Positions 22,385-31,097 of a stretch of 58,598 nucleotides of DNA are shown one piece after another. The position numbers and the translations under genes are program-made. The stretch is from Clostridia bacterium (GTDB taxonomy: Bacteria; Bacillota; Clostridia; Oscillospirales; CAG-272), in NCBI GenBank assembly GCA_017407835.1, contig JAFQVV010000031.1, forward strand, positions 1-58,598, in the 5' to 3' direction. The notes beneath the pieces are model-generated. The model did not search any database and was not told the origin of the DNA. It saw only the letters and a program-made list of their open reading frames with translations. Every line of letters starts with the position of its first letter. Position 1 is the first letter of the stretch.

Positions 22385-24052
22385 TTATTTTGCGGAGATA
22401 AGTGTGGATATCGTCTTTTTTTGCTCTTCGGTGGGGGGGAGGAGCTTGCCGTTATTCAAGAGCACGGTGATGCAGTGCAGCAAGAACCATCCATCCGAAT
22501 GAAAAAGAAACTGCAGCTCATATTGCTTGATTTTTTTGAGATGTGCGGGAACCGAGTTCAGCACAGCGTCGACATAGGGCGCTTTGATGGCATCAAATTC
22601 ATCTTTATATTTGCATTTGATTCGTTCGCCGATGGCAAGCAGCCTGCTGCGGATATCCTCACTGCCAAGGATGATGATTTGCCAAGCGCTGCGGAAATGT
22701 CCGCCGTATTCGCCGGCTGTCTTGATTTGCCCGCGCTCGGCAAGCCAGGCATAGTCTTCTTTGGGCAGCACCACTCCCGACCTCTCTCTTGCATAGAGTG
22801 TCATGGTGCGCATCGCGGCCTCGAAATCTTTTCCGTTCGTGAGAATGCGTTTTATTGACCACGCACTGTCGACTTGCCAGAAGGAGAAATGGTTACCGCC
22901 GATTCGCATCGGCCCGCACCAGTTATGCATATATACATAGTCGTCGGGCAGAATCATGTAATCGGGAACGACTGCTGCATGGCAAATATTGTGTGCACCG
23001 TCGGGACGGATGGTTGCCGCTTCCTCAAAAGAAATATGCAGGTCGATCAGACCTTCCCCCGATTCCGCGGCAATATAGGGGATGAGTGTCCACAAGAGGA
23101 AATTGCGGTCGGCGCGGGGAATCGTGTCAAGCGCAACCGATGTGTCGGTTTGTTCGCAAATGATATCGGGATCATCAAGAATACCCGAGGAGATCAGCTC
23201 GTCATAGAGATCGTTGGCGAAGCGTTCGGCGGCACTGCGGTACATGTTGTTCTGCATGATCAGCAGCTCGGCGGTTGGTTCGCTGATGATGAAATTCACG
23301 ATATATTTGTCTTTTTGTGCACGAAGAAAACCGTATTCCGCCAGATGTTCGACTTCGGGCGCAATATAAACGGGGGAAACACCGAGATCGTCGGCAATTT
23401 CATTGATGGTTTTGGGCATATTGCGGACACAGTAACAAATATTCTGCGAGAGCGTTGAACGGAAAAAGTCATCTAAGTTTTTGGTGCCGATAGAGCCATT
23501 GATGCCGTATGTGTGGAATTTGATGGGGTTGAATTTCAGCTCGCTTGTTTTTCTCATGGTATCCATACCTCGTTTCAGTTCTTTTTTTGCTTCAAACAAG
23601 TGCCATTTGACTGTGCCGAGCGGAATATTCATCTGTTCTGCAATCTCAGTCTGTTTGCGATGATCGAAATAATATGCAATGATAATCTGTCTCTGCAGAG
23701 CAGAGAGATGTGCAATCTCCCCCTGCAGACGATGGATAACGGCCATATTGTCATCGCCATCAAGTGTTGAGTCGGGAGCAGCAAGCCATTCCGCTGCCTC
23801 ATCAATGGATATACCGATCATACCCTTTGCCGACGCACGGTAATAATTGTTGAGCGTATTGTGTGCGATTGTCCAAATGTATTTTCCGATGTCGGCAATA
23901 TCCTCCTTGACGAGCAGCGCGCGGAATGCACGCAGGACGATTTCCTGCGCCAGGTCTTCTGCATCGTGCTCGTTTTTGCAGCGGTTGAGGGCGAAGCCGA
24001 AAATGGGTTTGAGATATTCGGTGATGGTAATTTCTGCATCATGTCTGTTCAC
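22385..24052 (-). CDS. ECF sigma factor with a long C-terminal extension
   Basis: The 555-residue protein has an ordinary ECF core in its first 175 residues (YLKPIFGFALNRCKNEHDAEDLAQEIVLRAFRALL; QTEIAEQMNIPLGTVKWHLFEAKKEL). A further 380 residues follow. A winged-helix-like segment lies at about 210-265 (MPKTINEIADDLGVSPVYIAPEVEHLAEYGFL), and the rest is an unrecognised globular region with several Trp, His and Cys. Such fused ECF factors often lack a separate anti-sigma gene, and none is adjacent here, so the extension is probably an in-cis regulator. The start is GTG 24052 with GAGGT 8 bases upstream. It follows the MutS-like operon on the same strand but has its own candidate promoter. Confidence 0.88.
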   Translation of the reverse strand: MNRHDAEITITEYLKPIFGFALNRCKNEHDAEDLAQEIVLRAFRALLVKEDIADIGKYIWTIAHNTLNNYYRASAKGMIGISIDEAAEWLAAPDSTLDGDDNMAVIHRLQGEIAHLSALQRQIIIAYYFDHRKQTEIAEQMNIPLGTVKWHLFEAKKELKRGMDTMRKTSELKFNPIKFHTYGINGSIGTKNLDDFFRSTLSQNICYCVRNMPKTINEIADDLGVSPVYIAPEVEHLAEYGFLRAQKDKYIVNFIISEPTAELLIMQNNMYRSAAERFANDLYDELISSGILDDPDIICEQTDTSVALDTIPRADRNFLLWTLIPYIAAESGEGLIDLHISFEEAATIRPDGAHNICHAAVVPDYMILPDDYVYMHNWCGPMRIGGNHFSFWQVDSAWSIKRILTNGKDFEAAMRTMTLYARERSGVVLPKEDYAWLAERGQIKTAGEYGGHFRSAWQIIILGSEDIRSRLLAIGERIKCKYKDEFDAIKAPYVDAVLNSVPAHLKKIKQYELQFLFHSDGWFLLHCITVLLNNGKLLPPTEEQKKTISTLISAK

Positions 24053-24085
24053 TTGTTTGTACCTCGGTTGAAAGCTTTCACCTAT

Positions 24086-24112
24086 ATAGACACGAAACGT
24101 CGAAAAGGTTGG
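24086..24112 (-). promoter_or_regulatory. Candidate ECF promoter of the fused sigma gene
   Basis: On the minus strand CCAAC and GTCTAT are 16 bases apart, close in form to the GGAAC/GTCTAA elements. It lies in the 82-base gap after the MutS-like gene and would allow autoregulation. Confidence 0.4.
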
Positions 24113-24134
24113 AGATTATTTGAAAAAACTGAAT

Positions 24135-25604
24135 TTATTTTGTGGGAGACGATTGGGTGATTTGATAACCATTCGTGGTATGGAGAATGGTGGCTTGGTT
24201 AGTGCCCAACATATGTTCCAACTGTCGCAGATGGGAGACCAAAATCCAGCGGATGCGGCAGGCGGAAAAATACTCGAGCAGATCGAACAAACTTTGCGCT
24301 CCTTCGGCGTAGGCGGTGCTCTGAAATGTCTCGTTGAGCAAGACCAGCGCGCCTGCCTGAAGAGTATCTGCCATACGCGCCAGTTCACGCACTTCTTGTT
24401 CAAATCGTCCGGCGTCATTGCCTGCGCAGAATTCCTTCTCCGCCTCCGAGAATTGGGCGGCGATTTGTGTGTACAGGGGGAGCTTTGCCTGTGTGCAGGG
24501 GACGGGTAGGCCGACCTGTGTCAAAAGCTGCATGGTACCGACGGCGCGCAGGAAGACGGTTTTTCCGCTTCCGTTTTGGCCAAATACGACGGCCCCTGCC
24601 GCTGATGCGGAAAGGCTGAGATCATGGGGGACGACGTGGCTTGCATTGGGGCTTGTCATGACGAGATGGAGATCGTACAAATCGGCAACAGTCATTGCGG
24701 GTGTGGTGGAAATCTGCGGGAAACAGAAGGGGATATTGCGCTCGGTGAGTGCATAGACATACTGCAGTGCAGTCTCGTAAATCTCCAATTCACGGTCGAT
24801 TGGTGAGAATTGTGCGAAGATTTCTTGGCAGATGGTTGCGAGGAGTTTACTCAGGTCCGACAGCGCGGTAATGGTCAAATCCCCCCAAAAGCTGTTTTGC
24901 GTGGGATATACGCGTGTGCAGGGGTGAGACGGCTCGGCTTTTTTGAAGAAGGGAAGTCCTTTTTTCTTGAGATCGGAATCGGTGATGCGGATGTGGCGGT
25001 GATCGATGAGCGCATAATGGGCGATGCGGCCTTCTGCGTCGAGAGTGAATTGGAAGTCAAGAAAACCGTTTGTGCTGAAGGTCTCGTACTTGCTGCAGGC
25101 GGTGACCAGCGCATGAAATGCAGGATTCTCGCAGTATGTTTGGCAGGTATCGCGGAAATCGGTCAGGCCTTTTGCCCGCAGGGGGCGGGAGGTGAGCAAT
25201 TCGGCGAAATGCTCAACAAAGTGCAATGCGCGTTTGAGGCATAATGCCTGTGCCTGCAGAATGTTTTTGGCCGATGCATCGGAGGCCGTTTGCGTCAGGT
25301 GGAGATGATAGTCATCTTTTCCTGCGTTTTTTTGTGCGGTGCGCAGATCACGGAATCGAGAGAAAAGGGAAATCAGATCGTGCAGAAGCTGCGGATATCG
25401 GATAAAGTCATGCAGAATATCCTGACGGTACTCGATGGTTTCCCGATCGATGACCGGCACGCAGAGATGATCGAGAAAATGTTGGCGCTTGGGGGTGTCG
25501 GCACAGATATATGCCATTGTGCGGTCGAGCGACAGATGGTAGATCAGTCGTTTATCTGCCATGTGCGGAGAAGATGCAGTTGTATGCAAAAGACTAATTG
25601 CCAT
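24135..25604 (-). CDS. MutS-like ATPase B
   Basis: The 489-residue protein has a C-terminal ATPase of the MutS type: Walker A FGQNGSGKTVFLRAVG (about 341-350), a Walker B region LVLLNETFQSTAYAEG (Asn424, Glu425) and a switch VSHLRQLEHM. It lacks the mismatch-binding domains I and II; the N-terminal 330 residues are helical like the MutS core and lever. In MutS the Walker B motif is DE; here the Asp is Asn. The start at 25604 overlaps the end of the previous gene by 11 bases, with AAAGG upstream. The protein is smaller than MutS or MutS2 and has no Smr domain, so it is a diverged member of unknown role. Confidence 0.88.
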   Translation of the reverse strand: MAISLLHTTASSPHMADKRLIYHLSLDRTMAYICADTPKRQHFLDHLCVPVIDRETIEYRQDILHDFIRYPQLLHDLISLFSRFRDLRTAQKNAGKDDYHLHLTQTASDASAKNILQAQALCLKRALHFVEHFAELLTSRPLRAKGLTDFRDTCQTYCENPAFHALVTACSKYETFSTNGFLDFQFTLDAEGRIAHYALIDHRHIRITDSDLKKKGLPFFKKAEPSHPCTRVYPTQNSFWGDLTITALSDLSKLLATICQEIFAQFSPIDRELEIYETALQYVYALTERNIPFCFPQISTTPAMTVADLYDLHLVMTSPNASHVVPHDLSLSASAAGAVVFGQNGSGKTVFLRAVGTMQLLTQVGLPVPCTQAKLPLYTQIAAQFSEAEKEFCAGNDAGRFEQEVRELARMADTLQAGALVLLNETFQSTAYAEGAQSLFDLLEYFSACRIRWILVSHLRQLEHMLGTNQATILHTTNGYQITQSSPTK

Positions 25605-27045
25605 TGGAGCACTGCCTTTCTGCCAGAGAGCTGCGATCAAGCCGATATTTTTTGAGGATATCGGCCGCATAGGCGGATATGCGGCCCTTGGCTTTGAAAA
25701 TACGATAGGTACGCTTGTTTGCATCGGTCGGATCAATTTCTGCTGAGAGTATGGGGAAATCGGTTTCGGTTATCCCATGGAAGTGTGTGACGCAGAGGCA
25801 AAAATGGTTTGATGATCGAATTTGCTCGGCCAGTGCCTGCAAGTATGCAAACCCGCGCTTGTCATCGGTGCCGCTGAAGGTTTCATTGAGAAGAAAAAAT
25901 GCCATTTTTTGCTCGGCGCTCTCAAGCATTGCCCGGGCTCGCTGTATTTCTTCATCAAGTCTGCCAATGTGATCGAATCGCTCATCGCGCGGGAAGTGAG
26001 ATGCCATATGGGTAAATGGATAGATGTCCGCTTCTGTCGCGAAAATCGGACAGCCGGCAAGAAACAGGACTAAATTGATGCCAATGGCGCGCAGATAAGT
26101 GGTTTTTCCGCCGCCGTTTGCGCCGGTCAGGAAGACCACCGATTCTCCTGCAGAGAAATCGGCATGGTTGGGGACAATGGTGACATCACCTTTGGCGATG
26201 AGCGAAATGTCATACACATCGCGGGCGATATACTGCGGTTTGTCGGCAATGGCAGGTATGCAGTGCGGGATACCCAGCTGCGCGGTTCTTTCGAGGAGGG
26301 TGAAAATTTCGGAGAGGAATTCCAGCTCGGGAAGGTATTTTGTCGGTGCATCGGTATCAATTTCGGCATATGGGGCAAAGATGGCATCAATTTCATCCAG
26401 TTCTGCTTGATGCAGACGGCAGAAGGCATCCGAGAAGGAGGTGTCAACGGTAACCGATAATTTTCGCCGATCAATGACCGAAAAACCGAGTTCTCGTGCG
26501 GTATGTGCGATCTGCGTGTATTCGTCCACGGCAGCCCGATTGGGTGTCAGCCAATGCTTGTCTGAGAAGGAAAGCATGCCGCAGCCAATCGTTTGCAGTG
26601 CTGCGCTTGCTTTGGTGCAGTTATGCTGCATGTCGGAGAGGGTTGTCTGCATCGAGGTATTGGCAAAAAAAGCAGTGAGGTCAGCAAAAAAAGGATGACA
26701 ATTCCCCAGTGCGGCAAGACTTTGGCAGGCGTTGATGTAGGCGGAGAAGACATGGGGGAGCAGATAACTGCGCTCAAGGGGGAGCTTGGCTCGGCGCCAG
26801 CAGCTGAGCGCACGCGCTTGGGTGTTCAGTGCGGACATGCAGATACCGATGGTTTGCATAATTTCCCGGCGTCGGGGGGAGGAAAACAGCTGCTGCCGAC
26901 GACGAATTTCCGTTGTGCTGCAGGTGTGGTTGAGGACAGCTATGGTGTTTGCGCTGAATATTTTATCCATTTGCAGATCATGCGCAAGGGAGGGGGGGAA
27001 GCGTTGCTCCCCCGTATGATGCAGTAATTTTGGTGCGGCTGTCAT
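25594..27045 (-). CDS. MutS-like ATPase A
   Basis: The 483-residue protein is a second MutS-type ATPase without domain I: N-terminal helical core (about 1-270), YDISLIAKGD strand, Walker A LTGANGGGKTTYLRAIG (about 306-318), SHFPRDERFDHIGRLDEEIQRAR, Walker B FFLLNETFSGTDDKRG (Asn387, Glu388) and CVTHFHGI. As in its partner, the Walker B Asp is Asn. The start ATG 27045 overlaps the previous stop as ATGA and has GGAG 8 bases upstream. The two ATPases are encoded in tandem and share only the general MutS design, which suggests a heterodimer. Confidence 0.88.
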   Translation of the reverse strand: MTAAPKLLHHTGEQRFPPSLAHDLQMDKIFSANTIAVLNHTCSTTEIRRRQQLFSSPRRREIMQTIGICMSALNTQARALSCWRRAKLPLERSYLLPHVFSAYINACQSLAALGNCHPFFADLTAFFANTSMQTTLSDMQHNCTKASAALQTIGCGMLSFSDKHWLTPNRAAVDEYTQIAHTARELGFSVIDRRKLSVTVDTSFSDAFCRLHQAELDEIDAIFAPYAEIDTDAPTKYLPELEFLSEIFTLLERTAQLGIPHCIPAIADKPQYIARDVYDISLIAKGDVTIVPNHADFSAGESVVFLTGANGGGKTTYLRAIGINLVLFLAGCPIFATEADIYPFTHMASHFPRDERFDHIGRLDEEIQRARAMLESAEQKMAFFLLNETFSGTDDKRGFAYLQALAEQIRSSNHFCLCVTHFHGITETDFPILSAEIDPTDANKRTYRIFKAKGRISAYAADILKKYRLDRSSLAERQCSNGN

Positions 27046-27608
27046 ATGGCACACTCCAAATCTCCCGTCAGACGGGCCAGGGAATAAACTTCCATGCCAT
27101 TGACGGTATCGCCCGCACCGACAATACGTTCATTTCCGTGTCGGCTTTTGTGACGGATCTCCATCGAGACAGGATTAACCAGCAATATGCGTCTTGGCGT
27201 TTTGGTTTCCCATATATCTTGATACTGATGGCGAAAATTATAGACGGGCAGGGATTTGGCTCTGTCGTCAAAGGTGAAATTGGCAAAGCCGGCAAATGAA
27301 ACAAGTGCGGCAAAACGGCGGATGAAATAGAGGCCGTTTTCTTCGAATGTCAGGACTGAGGCGCGGCGGGGAACACCGAAAAGTTTGAGTGCAAACACCT
27401 GCGTGGGGGTTTCGATATAACAATCGCACCTGTTCCCGTATTTACTGCCGAAGAACCAAAAGGGGTGGGTAGGATGCAGGGAGAAATTTTTTCGCCTGCA
27501 TATTCGACAGATCGAGCGAGCACATACCACTCGTTTGGCGAAACAGCGAAGATAAGGGAAGAGAAGATATATTGCCATAAAGCCGAACAAAACATACCAA
27601 AATGTCAT
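27042..27608 (-). CDS. Small membrane-associated protein of the MutS-like operon
   Basis: The 188-residue protein is not recognised. It has an N-terminal hydrophobic helix (WYVLFGFMAIYLLFPYLRCFA, about 3-24), followed at once by a Cys-rich stretch (CARSICRICRR, about 29-39) that might bind metal. The rest is soluble and basic with beta character (VLTFEENGLYFIRRFAALVSFAGFANFTF). It opens the operon with the two MutS-like ATPases and is coupled to the first of them by an ATGA overlap; AAAGGA precedes the start. A role in tethering the ATPases to the membrane is speculation. Confidence 0.72.
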   Translation of the reverse strand: MTFWYVLFGFMAIYLLFPYLRCFAKRVVCARSICRICRRKNFSLHPTHPFWFFGSKYGNRCDCYIETPTQVFALKLFGVPRRASVLTFEENGLYFIRRFAALVSFAGFANFTFDDRAKSLPVYNFRHQYQDIWETKTPRRILLVNPVSMEIRHKSRHGNERIVGAGDTVNGMEVYSLARLTGDLECAI

Positions 27609-27658
27609 AGAGGAATCCTTTCTTTCGTGGGGCGGAAAACGACTGTCACTTCAATTTT

Positions 27659-27688
27659 ATTATATCACAGAGAACTTTTGTCGGTCAA
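27659..27688 (-). promoter_or_regulatory. Sigma-A promoter of the MutS-like operon
   Basis: Minus-strand TTGACC and TATAAT are 18 bases apart, with about 45 bases to the first start codon. Confidence 0.7.
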
Positions 27689-27912
27689 CCGTGTTCAACC
27701 ATGCGGATATCAATACAACTTTGAGGAGACGAACAGCTGAAGCGGAAGGCCTTTTTGCGGAGTTTGACGATTGCGGCGATTGGTGTGCTTGATATCGACA
27801 GTCCGAGCAAAGGTGGATTGGGGGATGAAGACTGTGCCGGTCCGCAGGTGTTTGCGGCGCACCGAATAGCGTCATTGCCGCCAATCAGCGCGGCTCCTCC
27901 TTTTTGTCTTGG
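27689..27912. other. Intergenic stretch without recognised features
   Basis: This gap lies between the MutS-like operon promoter and the end of the PlsC-like gene. I see no coding frame with a ribosome site, no clear terminator and no repeat. Its GC-rich codon-like texture could be a decayed gene. Confidence 0.4.
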
Positions 27913-29217
27913 TTAGCGGGACGGAAGGAGAGCTTTTTCCCCTGCTGCGCTGCTGCGCCGACGGGCGCGCTGCGCATGGTAGATTTCTTCGGCGGCGATG
28001 CGGGTACGGGCGACCACATCTTTTTGGCGGGGGAAGCAATAGTACAGGCAATCCCGATCGCCGATGCAGATGATGTCACCCAGCTCATACCAGAAATAAT
28101 CCGAATAAAGGCTGTGCGAAGCGAGGGGGGAGTGATGGTAGTCGAGCTGACCGTCACAGCCTGTCAGCCGAAATCCATCTCGGTCATGGATCAGGCGGCC
28201 TTCACCTACCATATAAATGGCGCGATAGTCAACCATCATGCCAATCTCCACTTCGGTGTCAAGGCGATAGCTGCCGTCGGCGACGGCGGCGGCAATTTGC
28301 TCGCGCTGCCAGGCATACCAGTCGGGGATGTGGGTAAAGGTTTCCTCACCGTCGAGTGCGCGCAGCTCGCCCAACGGAGTCAGCTCATGTCGTTTGCCGC
28401 AATGATGGCAGGTCAGGGTGGTTCCCTGTCCCTCCATTTTGCCCTCTGTCCCGCAGGCAGAACATTGATAGAGGATGCGGTTGAGTCCGTCGGCGCGGAA
28501 TGATTCGTTGATCTCAAGTCCATTGGCCTTCTGCCATGCGAAGTGATCAAATGTGAATTCCTTCTGCAGCAGATCGTCGATCTCGGCGACCGAGAGGGAC
28601 TCGATTTCTTCTGGGGTGAGCAAGCAGCGGACGTGCGCACTGACCGGGACCTTTCGCTTTTGCAGATTATTATAGAGGGGATCATAGGAGAACGCACCGT
28701 CAGCGTGGATGGTGACTACCGGTACTTTGAGGTGTTTGAGTAGGATGCCGAATTTTTGCGGCAGGGGTGTGGCACAGCCGTTGAAGCTGTAGCTTGCCTC
28801 GGGGAACATCAAAACATTGGAATGTCGGCAGAAAAGGGCGTGGCGCATATCTTTGAGCAGGACAGGATCGCTGATAAATTTTTGGGTGGGGATACAGCCC
28901 AGCCAATGCATCAGCCATGGTTTGCCGACAAATCCGTCTGAGGTGCAGACGATGCTCAGCGGCTTGGGATAGAAAATGCGGAAGGCGATTTTGAGATCGA
29001 TGAAGCTGGAGTGGTTCATGAGAATAAGACAGGGGGTGTTTCCGACAGCGTCCATGCGCTCGGTGGTATAACGGAATTGGGTATGCATCAGTTCCGGAAT
29101 GGAAATGACGCGGATGAGTGAGGAGAGAAGAAGGCTGGGGCGCATCGGTTTACGATGTGTGGGGCGAGGCATTGCCATGACCTCGGCATAAGTGCGCCGG
29201 AGAGTCTTGATCTTCAT
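27913..29217 (-). CDS. PlsC-like acyltransferase with a zinc ribbon insert
   Basis: The 434-residue protein has the 1-acylglycerol-3-phosphate acyltransferase core: catalytic H-x4-D motif NHSSFID (His69, Asp74), CTSDGFVGKPWL and FPEASYSFNG, which matches the FPEGTRS block. After the core a CxxC pair (CSACGTEGKM) and a second (CHHCGKRHEL) form a zinc-ribbon-like module at about 270-300. The C-terminal 130 residues form an unrecognised beta-rich domain. The family acylates glycerolipids at the membrane. The start ATG 29217 has GGAAAGGAT upstream. It is divergent from a LysR gene 173 bases away, which may control it. Confidence 0.85.
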   Translation of the reverse strand: MKIKTLRRTYAEVMAMPRPTHRKPMRPSLLLSSLIRVISIPELMHTQFRYTTERMDAVGNTPCLILMNHSSFIDLKIAFRIFYPKPLSIVCTSDGFVGKPWLMHWLGCIPTQKFISDPVLLKDMRHALFCRHSNVLMFPEASYSFNGCATPLPQKFGILLKHLKVPVVTIHADGAFSYDPLYNNLQKRKVPVSAHVRCLLTPEEIESLSVAEIDDLLQKEFTFDHFAWQKANGLEINESFRADGLNRILYQCSACGTEGKMEGQGTTLTCHHCGKRHELTPLGELRALDGEETFTHIPDWYAWQREQIAAAVADGSYRLDTEVEIGMMVDYRAIYMVGEGRLIHDRDGFRLTGCDGQLDYHHSPLASHSLYSDYFWYELGDIICIGDRDCLYYCFPRQKDVVARTRIAAEEIYHAQRARRRSSAAGEKALLPSR

Positions 29218-29257
29218 GTATATATATCCTTTCCGAACCCTTGCGGGGAATGAATAT

Positions 29258-29286
29258 ATTGTACTATATTTCGACAAAAAAAGCAA
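29258..29286 (-). promoter_or_regulatory. Sigma-A promoter of the PlsC-like gene
   Basis: Minus-strand TTGCTT and TACAAT are 17 bases apart; the -35 box is in a T-rich context. Confidence 0.55.
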
Positions 29287-29322
29287 GGGTGGGCGACCAA
29301 GAATAAATTTCCGCTAAAATGC

Positions 29323-29351
29323 TTGATTTTCTCCCGACTGTGCAGTATAAT
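29323..29351 (+). promoter_or_regulatory. Sigma-A promoter of the LysR gene
   Basis: TTGATT and TATAAT are 17 bases apart, 40 bases before the LysR start codon. Confidence 0.7.
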
Positions 29352-29390
29352 AATATAGTATGCAAATAATTCATCCTTTGAGGTATATTG

Positions 29391-30284
29391 ATGGAATTAC
29401 GTAATATTATGACTTTTCTCAAGATTGCCGAAACGGGTAGTTTTACCCGTGCTGCGAGTCAGTTGGGATATAATCAGTCCACCGTCACTGTGCAAATTCA
29501 GCAGCTTGAGCAGGAATTGGATGTTAAGCTGTTTGACCGTGTGGGACGGCATATCAATTTGACCGAGAAGGGATATGAGTTTCTCGGCTATGCCAATGAG
29601 ATTGCACGGGCTGCGCAGAAGGCGAAGGGCATTGCGCAAAAGGATAAAACGGCAAGCGGTGTAATTCGTGTGGGGGTAGCGGAGGAGTTTTTGACTTCGA
29701 CCTTCAATCAAATGCTCCGGCTTTATCATACACGGTTCCCCGGCGTGGAGATTGAGATCCATATTCGTCGTCCGGATGTGCAGTTGGCGGCACTTCGGGC
29801 AGGTGAGCTGGACATGGCGTTGATTCTTGACCGTGCGGTTGAGGGAGAGGATTATGTGCTTGCCTGGGAGCGCCGTGACCGCGCGATTTTTGTTACACAG
29901 CCGGCGGAATCTCCCGTATCAAGCACACCCCTTTCGCTTGAGGCGCTTTGCGCTCAGCCGTTGATTTTACCTTGCCGCGGCAGCGGCTTTCGCGATTTGT
30001 TTGAACGCATGATTGATGAGGCGGGCTGTCAAACTGTGCCGGCGATCAGCAGCAATCATCTTGATACGGTAAAGTATCTGCTTGAAGGCGGAGAGATGAT
30101 TGCACTTCTGCCCGAATATGCGGTGCGGGATGAGCTGCGCGACGGCAGGCTCGAAGCTTTGGCGGTAAATTGCCCCGAGATGACGCTGCGCTCCCAGATG
30201 TTGTATCATCGCAGCAAGTGGGTTACCCCGTCCATGCAGGAGCTGATCGATTTGATGGCCTGTTATCGGGGTTTGAATTTGTGA
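29391..30284 (+). CDS. LysR-family transcriptional regulator
   Basis: The 297-residue protein has an N-terminal winged helix (MELRNIMTFLKIAETGSFTRAASQLGYNQSTVTVQIQQLEQELDVKLF with its wing) and a periplasmic-binding-like effector domain (about 90-297). The domain order and length are standard for LysR regulators. The start is ATG 29391 with GAGGT 7 bases upstream; a TTG three bases earlier is the longer alternative. It sits divergently from the PlsC-like gene and upstream of the ECF promoter of the O-acylation unit; LysR proteins usually act on the adjacent divergent gene. The ligand is not predictable. Confidence 0.95.
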   Translation: MELRNIMTFLKIAETGSFTRAASQLGYNQSTVTVQIQQLEQELDVKLFDRVGRHINLTEKGYEFLGYANEIARAAQKAKGIAQKDKTASGVIRVGVAEEFLTSTFNQMLRLYHTRFPGVEIEIHIRRPDVQLAALRAGELDMALILDRAVEGEDYVLAWERRDRAIFVTQPAESPVSSTPLSLEALCAQPLILPCRGSGFRDLFERMIDEAGCQTVPAISSNHLDTVKYLLEGGEMIALLPEYAVRDELRDGRLEALAVNCPEMTLRSQMLYHRSKWVTPSMQELIDLMACYRGLNL

Positions 30285-30366
30285 CGGTATGATTTTCTCC
30301 CAGGTGGGGGATGCTATATCCGCTTGATTTTGGCTTGTAAACAAACTGTGAATTGTGAAAAACCAA

Positions 30367-30394
30367 GGAACTTTTTCGCGCTTTGCGCGTCTAA
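30367..30394 (+). promoter_or_regulatory. ECF-sigma-type promoter before the DUF4358 lipoprotein operon
   Basis: GGAAC at 30367-30371 and GTCTAA at 30389-30394 are 17 bases apart, identical in boxes and spacing to the element at 14877-14904. Even the flanks match (CTTTTT after GGAA, then TACC or TACA after GTCTAA). Confidence 0.65.
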
Positions 30395-30473
30395 TACCAT
30401 CGTGCTTAACCGTCGGTATATATCCGTCGGTTGGACAAATAAAAAAACAAACAAAAAACGGAGGATTTATTCC

Positions 30474-31079
30474 ATGAAGAAGTTTACCACCCTGCTTGCA
30501 GCTCTGCTGGCTGTCCTGATGATTTGCACTGCTTGTGCAGCCAACAATAACCCCGATGGTGCTACCACAACCGATCCTGCTCAGACGACCGATACCCCTG
30601 CTACCGATGCACCTGCGGTTTCTCCCATTGAGGGCGATCCCCTTGAGCTGGTGATCGATCTGGTTACCGATGCAAAGGTTGAGGTTATGTGCGAGAATGC
30701 CGAGCTGGCTGCTGACAATGTGGAGTGGCTGCTTGGTCTGACTGCCGATGATTACAGTGCAAATGTCGAGAAGGGCGCCATTTCGATGGCAATGATGAGT
30801 GCACAGGCACATATGGTCGCTCTGCTTGAGTGCAAGGATGCTGATGCTGCCAAGACGGTCAAGGAAAAGCTGCACACCCAGTTTGACATTCGCCGCTGGG
30901 TTTGCGTCATTCCCGAGATGTGCTACGTGATCGATTCGGGCAACTATGTATTCTTTGTTGCTTCCACTGTTGATTATGCCGAGCCTCTGCTTGAGGGCTT
31001 CACCACCCTCGCTGGCGGCAATGTCGGCGAGCGCCTCGATGTTGAGGGTGCAACCGGCAAAATTGAGATCGAAGGCTAA
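30474..31079 (+). CDS. DUF4358 lipoprotein
   Basis: The 201-residue protein starts with a lipoprotein-like signal (LLAALLAVLMICTAC, Cys20), a Thr/Asp/Pro-rich linker, and a DUF4358-like domain (LVTDAKVEVMCENAELAADNVEWLLGL; AISMAMMSAQAHMVALLECKDADAAKTVKEKL). In Clostridia DUF4358 proteins are often encoded next to an MBOAT acyltransferase and a DHHW protein, exactly as here. GGAGG precedes the ATG. It is the first gene after the ECF promoter; the function is unknown but likely extracytoplasmic and linked to surface polymer O-acylation. Confidence 0.85.
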   Translation: MKKFTTLLAALLAVLMICTACAANNNPDGATTTDPAQTTDTPATDAPAVSPIEGDPLELVIDLVTDAKVEVMCENAELAADNVEWLLGLTADDYSANVEKGAISMAMMSAQAHMVALLECKDADAAKTVKEKLHTQFDIRRWVCVIPEMCYVIDSGNYVFFVASTVDYAEPLLEGFTTLAGGNVGERLDVEGATGKIEIEG

Positions 31080-31097
31080 TCGCCGCGCTCTGCTGAT

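Noticed and set aside
24135..27045. MutS2 or canonical MutS mismatch repair genes.
   Set aside because: Both proteins are under 500 residues, lack mismatch-binding domains and the Smr domain, and have a changed Walker B.
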